The notes below the pieces were generated by a model. The model was not told the origin of the DNA. It saw only the letters and a list, made by a program, of their open reading frames with translations, and ran no database searches. Shown here in pieces: positions 55,113 to 64,000 of a DNA stretch of 64,000 bases. The position numbers and the translations under genes were made by a program. Origin of the DNA: Shiella aurantiaca (GTDB taxonomy: Bacteria > Bacteroidota > Bacteroidia > Cytophagales > Cyclobacteriaceae); contig JAUHJS010000003.1 in NCBI GenBank assembly GCA_030412945.1, positions 187,507 to 251,506 of the forward strand, read 5' to 3'. Each line of letters starts with the position of its first letter. The first letter of the stretch is position 1.

Positions 55113-55757
55113 ATGCGTCCTGTATTTTTTTTACTGTTCTTCCTTTTTTTCTTTTCCAAAGGCTATTCTCAAGAGTTTCCGACCGAGATTTGGCATGAGG
55201 GTATGCTGGTGTTGGAATCGCAGGATACCTTGCGGGGCAACATCAAGTACGATATTAAGGGAGACATAGTACAAATCAATATTGGCAATACCATTCAAAC
55301 CTATAGTTCGCGCAAAATCCTCTTTTTTGAGATATTTGACCGCACCGCCAATCGCTATCGTTATTTTTATTCGCTACCCTATTATGTGAATGAAAATTAT
55401 AAAACCTCCATTTTATTTGAGGTATTGTATGAGGGCGAATTGAGCTTACTTTGCAGGGAGGAACTAATTCAAGAAACGGTTCCAGCTTATACCTATGCCT
55501 ATCGTTCCAGTGGCTACTATTCGCGGTATCGTATGGTGTATGAATACTTCTTTTTGGGCGAAAGCGGCACCATAGAGCGCTACAGCGAAAAGAAAAAGGA
55601 TTTACTGTACCGATTGCGCAAATATCAATATGAAATCAAACAGTATATAAAAAGCAATCGCTTGCGGTACGACTCCAAATCTGATTTGATTAAAATAGTA
55701 GAATATTATAATGAGCTGCTTTCGGGTCAGTTCAAGGAAAATACTTTTGAAGAATAG
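55113..55757 (+). CDS. Exported protein of unknown function
   Basis: A 214-residue protein with a very hydrophobic, Phe-rich signal peptide (VFFLLFFLFFFSKGYSQ). The N-terminal half is beta-rich (GMLVLESQDTLRGNIKYDI, VQINIGNTIQTYSSRKILFF), a pattern seen in uncharacterised Bacteroidota proteins. The C-terminal half is Tyr/Lys-rich and helical (DLLYRLRKYQYEIKQYIKSN). No known domain is recognised. It lies 2 nt after ribBA and 2 nt before surE, so it is probably in one transcript with them. Confidence 0.7.
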   Translation: MRPVFFLLFFLFFFSKGYSQEFPTEIWHEGMLVLESQDTLRGNIKYDIKGDIVQINIGNTIQTYSSRKILFFEIFDRTANRYRYFYSLPYYVNENYKTSILFEVLYEGELSLLCREELIQETVPAYTYAYRSSGYYSRYRMVYEYFFLGESGTIERYSEKKKDLLYRLRKYQYEIKQYIKSNRLRYDSKSDLIKIVEYYNELLSGQFKENTFEE

Positions 55758-55759
55758 AC

Positions 55760-56530
55760 ATGCAGAAACCTTTGATATTAGTTTCCAATGATGATGGCAT
55801 CGATTCGCGAGGCATCCGTCATTTGGTTGAAGTAATGAGTGGCCTGGGCGAGGTAGTGGTGGTAGCACCGGATAGTCCACAATCAGGCATGGGGCATGCC
55901 ATTACCATTGGCAATACGCTCCGTCTCACGCCCACGGATTTGTTTCCGGGTATTGATTCGTACAAATGTTCCGGTACTCCGGCCGATTGTGTGAAGCTGG
56001 CCAAGCATCATGTATTGAAAGAAAGAAAACCCGACCTAGTAGTGAGCGGTATCAATCATGGTAGCAATACCAGTATTAGTGTATTGTACAGTGGCACTAT
56101 GTCGGCTGCTATCGAAGCGGCTATCGAAGGTATGCCTGCCATAGGGTTTTCCCTTTGCGATTACGGTTCCAAGGCGGATTTTACCCATACGCTCAATTAT
56201 GTAGAAAAAATTGCCAGCGAGGCACTAGCCAAAGGAATTTCCAAGGGCGTTGCCTTGAATGTGAACTTTCCTAAAAAGAGAGGAGAGGCAATAAAAGGCA
56301 TTAAAATCTGCCGTCAGGCAAGGGCCATGTGGCTGGAGAAGTTTGATCAGCGCGTAGATCCTAATGGCCGCGAATATTATTGGATGGCCGGAGAGTTTGT
56401 CAATTTTGATAAAGGAGAAGATAACGATGAATGGGCTATTGAGAACAATTACGTTTCTATTGTTCCTTGCCAGTTTGATATGACGGCCCATCATGCCATC
56501 ACTCAGATGAATGATGAATGGTCGATTTAA
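55760..56530 (+). CDS. surE: 5'/3'-nucleotidase SurE
   Basis: A metal-dependent survival-protein phosphatase acting on nucleoside monophosphates. Metal ligands are in VSNDDGIDSRGI (Asn10, Asp11, Asp12) and the loop VSGINHGSN near residue 97. The serine-rich PDSPQSGMGHAIT and YSGTMSAAIEA are typical. At 256 residues it has the usual length. It is the last gene before a terminator. Confidence 0.95.
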   Translation: MQKPLILVSNDDGIDSRGIRHLVEVMSGLGEVVVVAPDSPQSGMGHAITIGNTLRLTPTDLFPGIDSYKCSGTPADCVKLAKHHVLKERKPDLVVSGINHGSNTSISVLYSGTMSAAIEAAIEGMPAIGFSLCDYGSKADFTHTLNYVEKIASEALAKGISKGVALNVNFPKKRGEAIKGIKICRQARAMWLEKFDQRVDPNGREYYWMAGEFVNFDKGEDNDEWAIENNYVSIVPCQFDMTAHHAITQMNDEWSI

Positions 56531-56540
56531 GACAAAAGAG

Positions 56541-56565
56541 AAGGCCGCTTTATGCGGCCTTTTTT
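56541..56565 (+). terminator. Intrinsic terminator after surE
   Basis: AAGGCCGC pairs with GCGGCCTT around TTTAT, followed by a T-run. The distal bases overlap the stop of the convergent RidA-like gene. Confidence 0.88.
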
Positions 56566-56998
56566 ATTCTTCTCCTAGTACGGCAATCACTTCTACTTCA
56601 AGCATTGCTTCTGCCATATATAATCGGCTGATTTGTACCCATGTGGCCGCAGGATAGTCCTTTCCGTAAAAGGCTTTTCTGATTTCATTGTGCTTTTTCA
56701 TCTCCTCGATATCGGTGGTGTAGAGATTTTCTTTCACTACATGGGCAAAGGTAGCTCCGTATTGGGCAAGCGTTTTTTCCAGACTAGTGTATACGCCTTT
56801 CACTTGTTCTTCAAAAGTGCCGCCTGCCACATGCCCGGAAAGATAGAGGGTGTTTCCTACTTTCACGGCTTGAGTATATCCGGCATTATCTTCCCAAGGG
56901 CCGGCTTGGTATTTTTCTTTTACAGGAAGTGGTGCATTTTGAGTCAAGCCGATAAAGGCCGAGCCTAGTAAAAAGCTTAGGAATAGTACTCGTTTCAT
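56564..56998 (-). CDS. RidA-family protein with signal peptide
   Basis: A 144-residue YjgF/YER057c/UK114-type protein. Cytoplasmic RidA deaminates reactive enamines/imines. Here the domain (QAVKVGNTLYLSGHVA, QVKGVYTSLEKTLAQYGATF, PAATWVQISRLYMAEAMLEV) follows a signal peptide MKRVLFLSFLLGSAFIGLTQ, so it is predicted to be exported. The catalytic Arg of RidA enzymes (R105 type, in the AR/TR-V motif) is not present in the aligned WVQIS stretch. It may therefore be a non-deaminating paralogue. The ATG at 56998 is preferred to a start 27 nt upstream, because it begins at the signal peptide. Confidence 0.85.
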   Translation of the reverse strand: MKRVLFLSFLLGSAFIGLTQNAPLPVKEKYQAGPWEDNAGYTQAVKVGNTLYLSGHVAGGTFEEQVKGVYTSLEKTLAQYGATFAHVVKENLYTTDIEEMKKHNEIRKAFYGKDYPAATWVQISRLYMAEAMLEVEVIAVLGEE

Positions 56999-57002
56999 AA
57001 TT

Positions 57003-57031
57003 CTGCGTATTGTTTGGGGGAACAAACGCAG
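57003..57031 (-). other. Imperfect hairpin in the leader of the RidA-like gene
   Basis: CTGCGT-TTGTT pairs with AACAA-T-ACGCAG (11 bp with one bulged base) around a C-rich loop, between the DUF6048 stop and the RidA-like ATG. There is no T-run in either direction. It may be an RNA processing or translational element. Confidence 0.35.
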
Positions 57032-57045
57032 GCGAATGGGAAAGG

Positions 57046-57690
57046 TTAGTCGAAGGCCAGACGGATTTTCACGTAAACCGTTACCCCCGGATACACCCGA
57101 TAGGCCGCTTTGCCAAAGCCGGGTATCACATTTACAGGAATCTCGTCAAACTGGTTGAAGTTACCCATTACCTTAGCGCGTATGGTTAGTCCCGTGTAAA
57201 TCAGGTTTTTAAATCCTCTTTCGCTACCCAAAATCACCTCGTACCAGTTAGCGGTTTGGTTTTCCCGCTTTACCAAAGGCCCGGTATAATCCGGCCAGAT
57301 ATTGCCTTCAATGGTATATTGGTATTGGTCAAAGAAAGAGGCTTGGGCATAGCGCATCCCGAAATAAATAAAATCTTTGGGTGTTACGTTCCCATAAAAG
57401 TCAGCCCCTAGTTTAAAGTAATTGCCTTCTGACTGGTAGTCCGCATTTTCGTAGGCATTGCGTGGGTACAGCGAGGCAAAACCGTATTCGCCAGCAAGCA
57501 TAATGCGTTTTTTGAAGAAAACTCCTGCACCTAATTCGTATTGCCCTCCATCGGTAGTCAGGTAAGAAATGGGGGCAAGCACATTGGCACTAAGCTCCAC
57601 TCCACTCAACAGTGGGGCTTTCTGCGCCCATGCCATTGAGCTATACGCTAGCAATACAGCACTAAAAATATACAACAATATCTGTCTCAT
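57046..57690 (-). CDS. DUF6048-family outer-membrane protein
   Basis: A 214-residue predicted barrel with signal peptide MRQILLYIFSAVLLAYSSMAWA. Typical strands are MLAGEYGFASLYPRN, GNYFKLGADFYGNV, NLIYTGLTIRAKVMG and a final YPGVTVYVKIRLAFD. The family is confined, to my knowledge, to Bacteroidota and follows a DUF6452 gene, as here. Function is unknown. It overlaps the upstream lipoprotein gene by 29 nt. Confidence 0.75.
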   Translation of the reverse strand: MRQILLYIFSAVLLAYSSMAWAQKAPLLSGVELSANVLAPISYLTTDGGQYELGAGVFFKKRIMLAGEYGFASLYPRNAYENADYQSEGNYFKLGADFYGNVTPKDFIYFGMRYAQASFFDQYQYTIEGNIWPDYTGPLVKRENQTANWYEVILGSERGFKNLIYTGLTIRAKVMGNFNQFDEIPVNVIPGFGKAAYRVYPGVTVYVKIRLAFD

Positions 57691-58342
57691 TGCTTAGGCA
57701 TTCTGGTCGGTTAAACTTACAGTCAAGGGTGCTACTTTCAAAGGTGGTGGTATCAATAACAGGGTTAATGGCCTTTATAAGCAGTTTGTTGATATCCACA
57801 ATTTCCTTTCGTTGGTACGACAACTGAAGCATATAGCTGGTGTCTTGAATAGAAATATAGAATACGGAGGAATCGGTGGTTACATCAAGCGTGAAAGGAA
57901 AAACATCCAGAGAATCTCCGGTGAGTTCATTGGTAAACTGATACGGAGGATTGCTTTTAGAGCCTGGATATACCGGCCCCAGTTTGATTGCGCCTCTTCT
58001 AATACGCTTACGGATTTCATCAAAATATGCCAAATTGCTACGCAACACGACCAATACATCTTCTACGCTATCTCTTTTGGCAATAAACGAATCATCGCCT
58101 TCGGCTATTTCTTGGTTATAGGCGGTTCTGAGATTATTGGTTGTGGTAATGGAAGAATTGGTGGTAGTGTATAAGGCATCCACTTTGGTAAGGCTATCCT
58201 GATTAATGAACTTTACCCGGATATAGGGCGCAAGTTGGCCATCGGTACATTCGAGGCATTCTTTTTCTTCGCAGCTACCCATCGCCAACAGGAGGCTGAA
58301 TAGCAAAAAAGACGAGGACAAAAGAGAAAGGGCTTTTTTCAT
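57662..58342 (-). CDS. DUF6452-family lipoprotein
   Basis: A 226-residue protein with lipoprotein signal (LLFSLLLAMGSC) and a cysteine-rich mature start (CEEKECLECTDG). The beta-rich body (YIRVKFINQDSLTKVDALY; SVFYISIQDTSYMLQLSY) ends with DCKFNRPECLSNETDIVVYF. The DUF6452-DUF6048 pairing suggests a lipoprotein working with a barrel partner in the outer membrane, but no function is known. A TATCTTTG -7-like box ends 7 nt before the ATG. Confidence 0.75.
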   Translation of the reverse strand: MKKALSLLSSSFLLFSLLLAMGSCEEKECLECTDGQLAPYIRVKFINQDSLTKVDALYTTTNSSITTTNNLRTAYNQEIAEGDDSFIAKRDSVEDVLVVLRSNLAYFDEIRKRIRRGAIKLGPVYPGSKSNPPYQFTNELTGDSLDVFPFTLDVTTDSSVFYISIQDTSYMLQLSYQRKEIVDINKLLIKAINPVIDTTTFESSTLDCKFNRPECLSNETDIVVYF

Positions 58343-58378
58343 ACAGCGGCAAAGATAATCAATCTTGTGGTTTTACTC

Positions 58379-60904
58379 TTAATACGGGTCAACATCATAG
58401 AGTATTTCAAGTCCGGTGAAGTTTTTGTTTTCCATAAGGCTTTTTCCGCTTTGCTTGATGAAGGCTTTTCCTTGTTGGACATTGAAGCCTGTCCGTTCAA
58501 ATTTTACGGTGATTTCCATTAAAAACCGATTTTTTATACGGGATATCAAAGGCTCATGCGCTTCACTCACACGGTTTTCGCCCAGATTACTACGCAAATG
58601 ACGGGCTAGTTGGGACGCTGCTTGTTTTACACTGGATTTGTCGCGGTGGCGCAAGGTAATGGTAATCAAACGCACAAAAGGAGGGAAGCGGAACAGGCGC
58701 CTTTCATTGAGTTCATACTGATAAAACTCCCGCCATTGGTAATGAATAACCATTTGAAGAATAGGATGTTGCACATCGCGGGTTTGGATAATCACCACCC
58801 CTTTTTTCTCTTTTCTTCCGGCACGGCCACTCACTTGGGTGAGCGTTTGGAAGCTCCTTTCCGAAGCCCGAAAATCGGGAAAACGTAGCAATCCATCGGC
58901 ATCAAGTACACCCACTAGCGTAACTTGGTCGAAGTCTAATCCCTTGGTAACCATTTGGGTGCCAATCAGTATCTGAGTCTTTTGTTGGGAGAAATCATCA
59001 ATAATCTCCTGATAGCTGTGTTTGCTTCGGGTAGTGTCCAAATCCATGCGCTGCACTTTTGTAGCAGGGAAAAGCTGCACCACCTCTTCTTCAATTTTTT
59101 CGGTACCGAGGCCAACGGTTATTAATTGTGAATTCCCACAGGCTTCGCAGCTAGCAGGTACAGGTTCTTTATAGCCACAGTAATGACAGCGTACTTCCTC
59201 TGAAAACTGATGATAGGTGAGGCTCACATCGCAGTTTTTGCAACGCGGCACATGCGCGCAGATATCACATTGCAGAAAAGGGGCATAACCTCTACGGTTT
59301 TGGAACAAAATGGCCTGTTCTTTCTGCTCTACTACATAGCGCAGCTGGGTAAGCAGTTCGGGCGTAAAGTCTTGCACCATTTCCCGTCTTTTCTTGGCCT
59401 TTTTCATATCGGCCAACAAAATATCAGGCATTTGAGCATCGGCAAAGCGCTTTTCGAGCAGCACATAGCCCCATTTGCCTTCCTGCGCCAAGTAAAAACT
59501 TTCAAGAGAAGGCGTAGCCGAGGCTACTAGGGTTTTGGCTTGGTGCAGATGTGCCAAAACTACCGCTACATCACGGGCATGATACCGAGGCGATGGGTCA
59601 AATTGCTTGTACGAACTTTCATGCTCCTCATCTACTATGACGAGGCCAAGGTTTTCAAAGGGAAGAAATACAGAAGAACGAACGCCTACCACTACTTGCA
59701 GGGCATCGTTCTGTACTTTTTGCCAAACTTCTACCCGCTCATTATCCGAAAACCTAGAATGGTATACACCCAGTTTGTCTCCAAAAACTTGCTGCAAACG
59801 ACTCACAATTTGCGTGGTAAGTGCGATTTCCGGTACCAAAAGCAATGCCTGATGACCATTGTAAATGGTTTCCTCAATCAGGTGCATGTAGATTTCCGTC
59901 TTGCCACTTCCTGTCACGCCTTGCAGCAGACAGACCTCTTTCTCACTTAAAGCAGTAATAATAGCTTCTTTGGCTTGTTCCTGCTCCTTGCTCAAAGGGG
60001 GGAGTGATTTAGTTTCACCACGGAACTGAAAGCGGGCTATGGTTTCTTGGAAATCGTGCAAAATCCCATTTTTGACTAAGGTTTTAAGGGCACTGGCGCT
60101 GGCTCCTTTATTGATTAGCTCCGATTTATGAACAGCTTTTGCCAGGCCAATGTCATCGTTATCAAGCGATTGGAGTTGGAGCAGAAGCAACAGGACTTCC
60201 ACCTGCTTCTGCGAATTTCCCTTACTTTCCAGTTGAGCGAATAGCGCTTGAAGCTTCTCTTTTTGCTGGTAGTCGGGATGTAGGCTGATTTTCCGAACGG
60301 TTTTCGGGCTGAACTTATCCTTAAGTTTTTCAAATAGTAGAATCGCCTCCTTTTTGACCAAGCTACGCACCAAGGCCGAAGGGTCTTTTAGGGGGATTAG
60401 TTTGCTGATTTCACTGAAAGGGATAAAATCATGCTGTTGCAAATGATCGAGCAGCAATTGTTCATGAGCCGTTAAGGGATATTCCGGTTCTTTATCGGCA
60501 TCATAATAGGGGTGAAGCTGCACATTGATTTCACTATGGATTTTTAATCCGGAAGGAAGAGCCGCTTGCAGCACTTCGCCTTCGGTACAGAGGTAATAAT
60601 TGGCAATCCAGGAAAACAAGGAAAGCTGATGCGCATTGATGCTGGGTCTTTCTTCCAGCACATCCATTATGGCCTTGGCTTCATATACCGAAGGGTTTTT
60701 GCTGTGGCGCTGAATCACTATTCCTGTTTGCACTTTTTGTCTACCAAAAGGCACCAGCACACGACATCCCACTTGTGCCAAATCTGTAAATTGGCGTGGC
60801 ACCCGATAGGTAAAATATTGCTCTAGCGGCAAAGGAACCAATACCTCGGCAAAGGGAAGCTCATCTTGCTCCAGATCAAAGAGGGATTCGCTGCTTTCCA
60901 TCAT
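58379..60904 (-). CDS. priA: Primosomal replication-restart helicase PriA
   Basis: 3'-5' helicase that reloads the replisome at stalled forks. An N-terminal DNA-binding domain ([19 protein letters not shown]) precedes the helicase core, with Walker [12 protein letters not shown] near residue 332, Walker [12 protein letters not shown] near residue 425 and motif [11 protein letters not shown]. Eight zinc-binding cysteines lie around residues 550-590 ([26 protein letters not shown]). At 841 residues it is slightly longer than E. coli PriA. Its ATG overlaps the stop of the DUF255 gene (ATGA), so the two are coupled. Confidence 0.96.
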   Translation of the reverse strand: MMESSESLFDLEQDELPFAEVLVPLPLEQYFTYRVPRQFTDLAQVGCRVLVPFGRQKVQTGIVIQRHSKNPSVYEAKAIMDVLEERPSINAHQLSLFSWIANYYLCTEGEVLQAALPSGLKIHSEINVQLHPYYDADKEPEYPLTAHEQLLLDHLQQHDFIPFSEISKLIPLKDPSALVRSLVKKEAILLFEKLKDKFSPKTVRKISLHPDYQQKEKLQALFAQLESKGNSQKQVEVLLLLLQLQSLDNDDIGLAKAVHKSELINKGASASALKTLVKNGILHDFQETIARFQFRGETKSLPPLSKEQEQAKEAIITALSEKEVCLLQGVTGSGKTEIYMHLIEETIYNGHQALLLVPEIALTTQIVSRLQQVFGDKLGVYHSRFSDNERVEVWQKVQNDALQVVVGVRSSVFLPFENLGLVIVDEEHESSYKQFDPSPRYHARDVAVVLAHLHQAKTLVASATPSLESFYLAQEGKWGYVLLEKRFADAQMPDILLADMKKAKKRREMVQDFTPELLTQLRYVVEQKEQAILFQNRRGYAPFLQCDICAHVPRCKNCDVSLTYHQFSEEVRCHYCGYKEPVPASCEACGNSQLITVGLGTEKIEEEVVQLFPATKVQRMDLDTTRSKHSYQEIIDDFSQQKTQILIGTQMVTKGLDFDQVTLVGVLDADGLLRFPDFRASERSFQTLTQVSGRAGRKEKKGVVIIQTRDVQHPILQMVIHYQWREFYQYELNERRLFRFPPFVRLITITLRHRDKSSVKQAASQLARHLRSNLGENRVSEAHEPLISRIKNRFLMEITVKFERTGFNVQQGKAFIKQSGKSLMENKNFTGLEILYDVDPY

Positions 60905-62940
60905 TTGCCCAGAATTTGTTGAATGGCCTCTTCTACTTGCAGCACAGGAAGCTGACAGGTTTTATGGAAACAAACATACAGTAAGGCTTCATCGCCTTTG
61001 CCCTCGCGGTGTTGCATCAGTGGAATTTCCTCATCAGCCTGTTCTCCTGCTACTTTTAGTACATGCGGGAGAAAATGGCTCGCCAGCGATAGGGCTTTAT
61101 CTCGGTAGTTTTTCCCTACTATGGCTACCTCAGCTTGATTGGATAGGAAAGTCTGAAGCAAGATGCCCCATTGGCACAAATAAGAAGGATCGCTGAGCCA
61201 AAGTTTGCGCACCAGGCGCAGCATATTTTCTGCTTGCTGTACGTACTCCCGATTATCGAGTAGGCGTCCTAGGGTGAGTAGATTTCCCGCCATCAGGCTG
61301 TTGGAAGCAGGAATTACATTGTCAAAAGTCTCCTTTTTACGGGTAATCAAGTTTTCTCCTTGGTTATCGGTATAGAAAAACAAGGCTTCTTTTTCATCAG
61401 GAAAATGGGCCAGTACATAGCGGCTCAGTTTGTCGGCTTTTAGAAGCCATTTTTTATCAAAACTGACTTGATACAAGGCCAAATATCCTTGAATCACTGC
61501 GGCATAATCTTCCAAATAGCCCCGCAGAGGTGGCGATTGCTGACTAAAAATGCGTACCAAATAGTCCTCTTGAACTAATTGTGTATCGATAAATTCAGCC
61601 AGATGCAGTGCTTCTTGCAGATAAGCTTCCTCTTGTAAATAGGCATAGGCATCGCATAAGCCTTTAAGCAAAAGTCCATTCCATCCGGTGATGATTTTAT
61701 TATCCAGTCCGGGAGCTACACGCTGCTGGCGGTGCTGAAAAAGTATGTGCTTGGCTTCGGCCAGTTCTTGGACAAAATTTTCGGGACGCAATTGATGGCG
61801 CTGTGCATAGTCAGCGGGGCTTTCCTTGGCATATAGAATGTTGCGTCCGTGGCCTTCCTCCCAATTACCTTCTTCGGTACAGCCATAATAATCGAGGATA
61901 TTTCCGGCTTTCAAACCTAGCAAATCCTCCATTTCTTCATAAGGCCAGGTATAGAATTTTCCTTCCATACCTTCCGTATCAGCATCAAGGGCGGAATAGA
62001 AGCCTCCTTGAGGCGCTTTCATTTCCCGAATCAGCCATGCAAAAGTTTGCGCTACTACTTTTTGGTAAAATGGATTTTTGGAAACGGCATAGGCTTCTGC
62101 ATACAGACTCATCAGCTGGGCATTGTCATACAGCATTTTCTCGAAATGGGGAGCAAACCATTCACCATCTACCGAATAGCGGCAAAATCCACCACCCAAA
62201 GTATCATAAATGCCTCCTAAGGCCATGCGGTCCAGCGTAAGGTAGACCTGATTGAGTGCTTCCTGATCTTTCTGCATCACGCCATAGCGTAATAGAAATG
62301 CCCAAATGCTAGGCATAGGGAACTTAGGTGCTTTTTTCTGACCTCCCCATTGCCTGTCAAACTTTAGGTTGAGCTTTTGCACGGCCACTTGCAATTCATC
62401 CAAATGGAAATCATGCTCGCTGGGGCGTAGGTTATATTTTTCACTGTCGCTACGCGATAGGGTAGCCAAAAAGTTATTGGCACTTTCGCTGAGCTCAGTT
62501 CTATGTTCTACAAAAGCCTTATGTACTTGATTCAGAATGTTTTCAAAAGCAGCCGCAGGGAAATAAGTGCCTCCGTAAAATGGGCGCTGATCGGGCAAGA
62601 GAAATACGTTGAGCGGCCAACCTCCTTGCAGGCCCATAGCTTGCACCGCATCCATGTAAATCTGGTCTACATCGGGGCGTTCTTCCCTATCTACCTTAAT
62701 GCAAATAAAATACTCATTCATTAAAGTAGCAATGGCTTCATTTTCAAAGCTTTCACGCTCCATTACATGGCACCAATGACAAGCCGAATAGCCAATGCTC
62801 ACCAATATGGGTTTGTCTTCGGCTTGGGCTTTTTGCAGGATTTCAGCCGACCACGGAAACCAGTTGACCGGGTTGTGGGCATGCTGAAGCAAATAGGGGC
62901 TGCTGCTATGGATGAGGGCGTTGGTATGGGTTGTTTTCAT
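60901..62940 (-). CDS. Thioredoxin-domain DUF255/YyaL-type protein
   Basis: A 679-residue cytoplasmic protein. The N-terminal thioredoxin-like domain has [18 protein letters not shown] and the CxxC of [11 protein letters not shown] (Cys about 51 and 54), then an alpha/alpha-barrel domain resembling glycosidase/epimerase folds ([21 protein letters not shown] read across residues 246-266). The human relative is SPATA20; its function is not known. ATG 62940 is preferred because family members start close to the HSSSPYL motif. It leads into priA with a 4-nt overlap. Confidence 0.92.
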   Translation of the reverse strand: MKTTHTNALIHSSSPYLLQHAHNPVNWFPWSAEILQKAQAEDKPILVSIGYSACHWCHVMERESFENEAIATLMNEYFICIKVDREERPDVDQIYMDAVQAMGLQGGWPLNVFLLPDQRPFYGGTYFPAAAFENILNQVHKAFVEHRTELSESANNFLATLSRSDSEKYNLRPSEHDFHLDELQVAVQKLNLKFDRQWGGQKKAPKFPMPSIWAFLLRYGVMQKDQEALNQVYLTLDRMALGGIYDTLGGGFCRYSVDGEWFAPHFEKMLYDNAQLMSLYAEAYAVSKNPFYQKVVAQTFAWLIREMKAPQGGFYSALDADTEGMEGKFYTWPYEEMEDLLGLKAGNILDYYGCTEEGNWEEGHGRNILYAKESPADYAQRHQLRPENFVQELAEAKHILFQHRQQRVAPGLDNKIITGWNGLLLKGLCDAYAYLQEEAYLQEALHLAEFIDTQLVQEDYLVRIFSQQSPPLRGYLEDYAAVIQGYLALYQVSFDKKWLLKADKLSRYVLAHFPDEKEALFFYTDNQGENLITRKKETFDNVIPASNSLMAGNLLTLGRLLDNREYVQQAENMLRLVRKLWLSDPSYLCQWGILLQTFLSNQAEVAIVGKNYRDKALSLASHFLPHVLKVAGEQADEEIPLMQHREGKGDEALLYVCFHKTCQLPVLQVEEAIQQILGK

Positions 62941-63041
62941 AGGTCGTGAAGCTAACAAAGTAAACACTTTTTCCCTTGAAATAATGCGATTAAAGGCATT
63001 CTTCTGCTATATTTATGAATAACCCACTAAATAGGAATGAT

Positions 63042-63476
63042 ATGAAAAAAGGGATATTAAAGCTTAGCGCTGTACTTTTTATGCTAAGTGCACTTCTTAA
63101 TGCTTGTTCGGAAGATGTGGAAGACGGAAGTCCGCTAGGTCCTTTTGAAGGCTATGAAACGTGGACGGTCATTCATAGTTATTCAGGGCCTAGGTTATCG
63201 GGGGCAGCTCACGATACTGATCCGCGCGAAATTTTTAGTAAAAATGGCGCGCTTGAGGTAGAAACCGATGGGGAATTGCCGATTGGCAGTATGTTGGTGA
63301 AGGAAATTGGGGGAGGAGTTGTGCAGATTGTAGGCATGCGCAAAACAAAAAAAGGCGATACCGGATGGGAGTATTGGGATCTGAAAGCAGGGGCTAATCT
63401 GGGTGCGAGCAATTTCTGTTTCTCTTGCCACGAAACCGCCACCACCGATTATGTTTTCTCGGTAGAGGATTTATAA
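63042..63476 (+). CDS. Cytochrome P460-like heme lipoprotein
   Basis: A 144-residue lipoprotein: signal MKKGILKLSAVLFMLSALLNAC with a lipobox Cys, then a P460-type domain (YETWTVIHSYSGPRLSGAAH, LPIGSMLVKE, GWEYWDLKAG) and a C-terminal c-type heme site CFSCH. P460 proteins oxidise hydroxylamine or bind NO in some bacteria. The lysine cross-link that defines true P460 cannot be judged here. ATG 63042 starts the lipoprotein signal; an ATG 27 nt upstream is less likely. Its end overlaps the convergent GSCFA gene by 28 nt. Confidence 0.75.
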   Translation: MKKGILKLSAVLFMLSALLNACSEDVEDGSPLGPFEGYETWTVIHSYSGPRLSGAAHDTDPREIFSKNGALEVETDGELPIGSMLVKEIGGGVVQIVGMRKTKKGDTGWEYWDLKAGANLGASNFCFSCHETATTDYVFSVEDL

Positions 63477-64000
63477 TTTTTTAGTTGCTGTTGCACAAAA
63501 GCGATTTCCGGAGTCATATCGGCTATAGCATGCAAGGTTTGGAGCTTTTCCAAAGTCTTCTCCAAGAAGGATTTATGATTGGTAGAATTGGGATGAAAAG
63601 GCTTGTGCAAGAGCGATTTGCGCACCTTGTCCCATTCCTGAATAAACTCTATAGTGCTGTCCTCAAAAAAGGTTTCCACAAATTTATCCCAGATATAGTC
63701 CTCTGCTACGGCCGAAGGGTGTATCATGTCGGCTTCATAAAAACGATAGTCGCGCAGATCGTCCATCATGATTTCGTAGCTCGGGAAATAATGCACTTCC
63801 GGAAAACGCTGCTTCAAGTTCTCGCAGGCTACGCGCAGTAAGGCTTTACTTACCGAATTGCCCTCAAAGGTTTCCTTGGTATGGCGCACCGGACTTACCG
63901 TTAAGAGGATTTTAGCATAGGGATTTACCTTGCGTAGTGAAGTGAGAAGGCTCTCAAAACCACTTTCTATTTCTTGCAGGTTCAGCAGGCGTTTGTTGAA
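63449..64000 (-). CDS. GSCFA-domain protein, C-terminal part (N-terminus beyond right edge)
   Basis: The frame is open to the right edge; the segment in view encodes the last 183 residues. It includes LLTVSPVRHTKETF, SKALLRVACENL, VHYFPSYEIMMDDLRDYRFY and MIHPSAVAEDYIWDKF, which are characteristic of the GSCFA family (SGNH-hydrolase relatives that may act on acyl groups). The pattern DMIHPS supplies the Asp/His pair of such enzymes. A GTG inside is not the true start, because the coding pattern continues upstream. Confidence 0.88.
   Translation of the reverse strand, partial: FNKRLLNLQEIESGFESLLTSLRKVNPYAKILLTVSPVRHTKETFEGNSVSKALLRVACENLKQRFPEVHYFPSYEIMMDDLRDYRFYEADMIHPSAVAEDYIWDKFVETFFEDSTIEFIQEWDKVRKSLLHKPFHPNSTNHKSFLEKTLEKLQTLHAIADMTPEIAFVQQQLKNYKSSTEKT

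Overview
The window is 64 kb of a chromosome from a member of the Bacteroidota, most likely a marine-type Flavobacteriales lineage. The evidence is type IX secretion (T9SS) C-terminal sorting domains on three large secreted proteins, the Bacteroidota promoter form TTG-N18-20-TAnnTTTG (clearest before ppk and dnaG), scarce Shine-Dalgarno sites, lineage-restricted families (DUF6452/DUF6048 pair, TamL-like lipoprotein, GSCFA, LVIVD propellers) and a DnaG without its usual zinc ligands. No rRNA, CRISPR array, transposase or prophage is visible. The only tRNA is one with a CAU anticodon.

Layout. 1-0.75 kb: an LRR protein cut by the left edge and a 51-residue conserved-looking small protein, both on the minus strand. 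1-6.2 kb: gyrB, then the convergent polyphosphate pair ppk and ppx. 6.2-8.3 kb: two LVIVD-repeat lipoproteins and an outer-membrane barrel interrupted by an in-frame stop. 8.3-14.5 kb: a methionine/one-carbon block, SAM-I riboswitch-metH-[four-helix-bundle gene framed by repeats]-metF, followed by an HMG-CoA lyase. 14.5-25 kb: a TPR protein, a LytS-type histidine kinase with its LytTR regulator, an 1817-residue T9SS cargo protein and a MORN-repeat protein. 25-28 kb: purC-STAS-rnz-queuosine-precursor transporter. 28-34.5 kb: trmH and the divergent tamL, an aldehyde dehydrogenase, a YdcF protein and a ferredoxin reductase. 34.6-35.4 kb: a HicBA toxin-antitoxin pair and the tRNA. 35.5-37.2 kb: HAD phosphatase and M50 protease.

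37.2-42.9 kb is a tightly overlapped minus-strand operon: a double-length D-Ala-D-Ala ligase, a PASTA membrane protein, a T9SS protein and a rhodanese. 42.9-47.3 kb is mrp-nifU followed by a secreted M43 protease. 47.4-51.4 kb holds dnaG and a CocE-type hydrolase. 51.5-53.8 kb is an AT-rich accessory stretch (PIN-like protein, DUF3575 barrel, ion channel). 53.8-56.6 kb holds ribBA, a secreted protein and surE. 56.6-62.9 kb is a minus-strand run of RidA-like, DUF6048, DUF6452, priA and a DUF255 thioredoxin protein. The right end holds a P460-like cytochrome lipoprotein and a GSCFA protein cut by the window edge.

Most of the window is housekeeping. The best leads for something undescribed are: (1) the 12.15-12.65 kb element, a four-helix-bundle (23S rRNA intervening-sequence family) gene enclosed by 27-bp imperfect inverted repeats plus a 24-nt direct repeat, sitting inside the metH-metF unit; (2) the tandem Ddl-Ddl fusion; (3) an apparently translational SAM-I expression platform that hides the metH start; (4) the small protein overlapping the LRR gene. 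Searches and structure predictions could not be run, so family calls rest on motifs read by eye.
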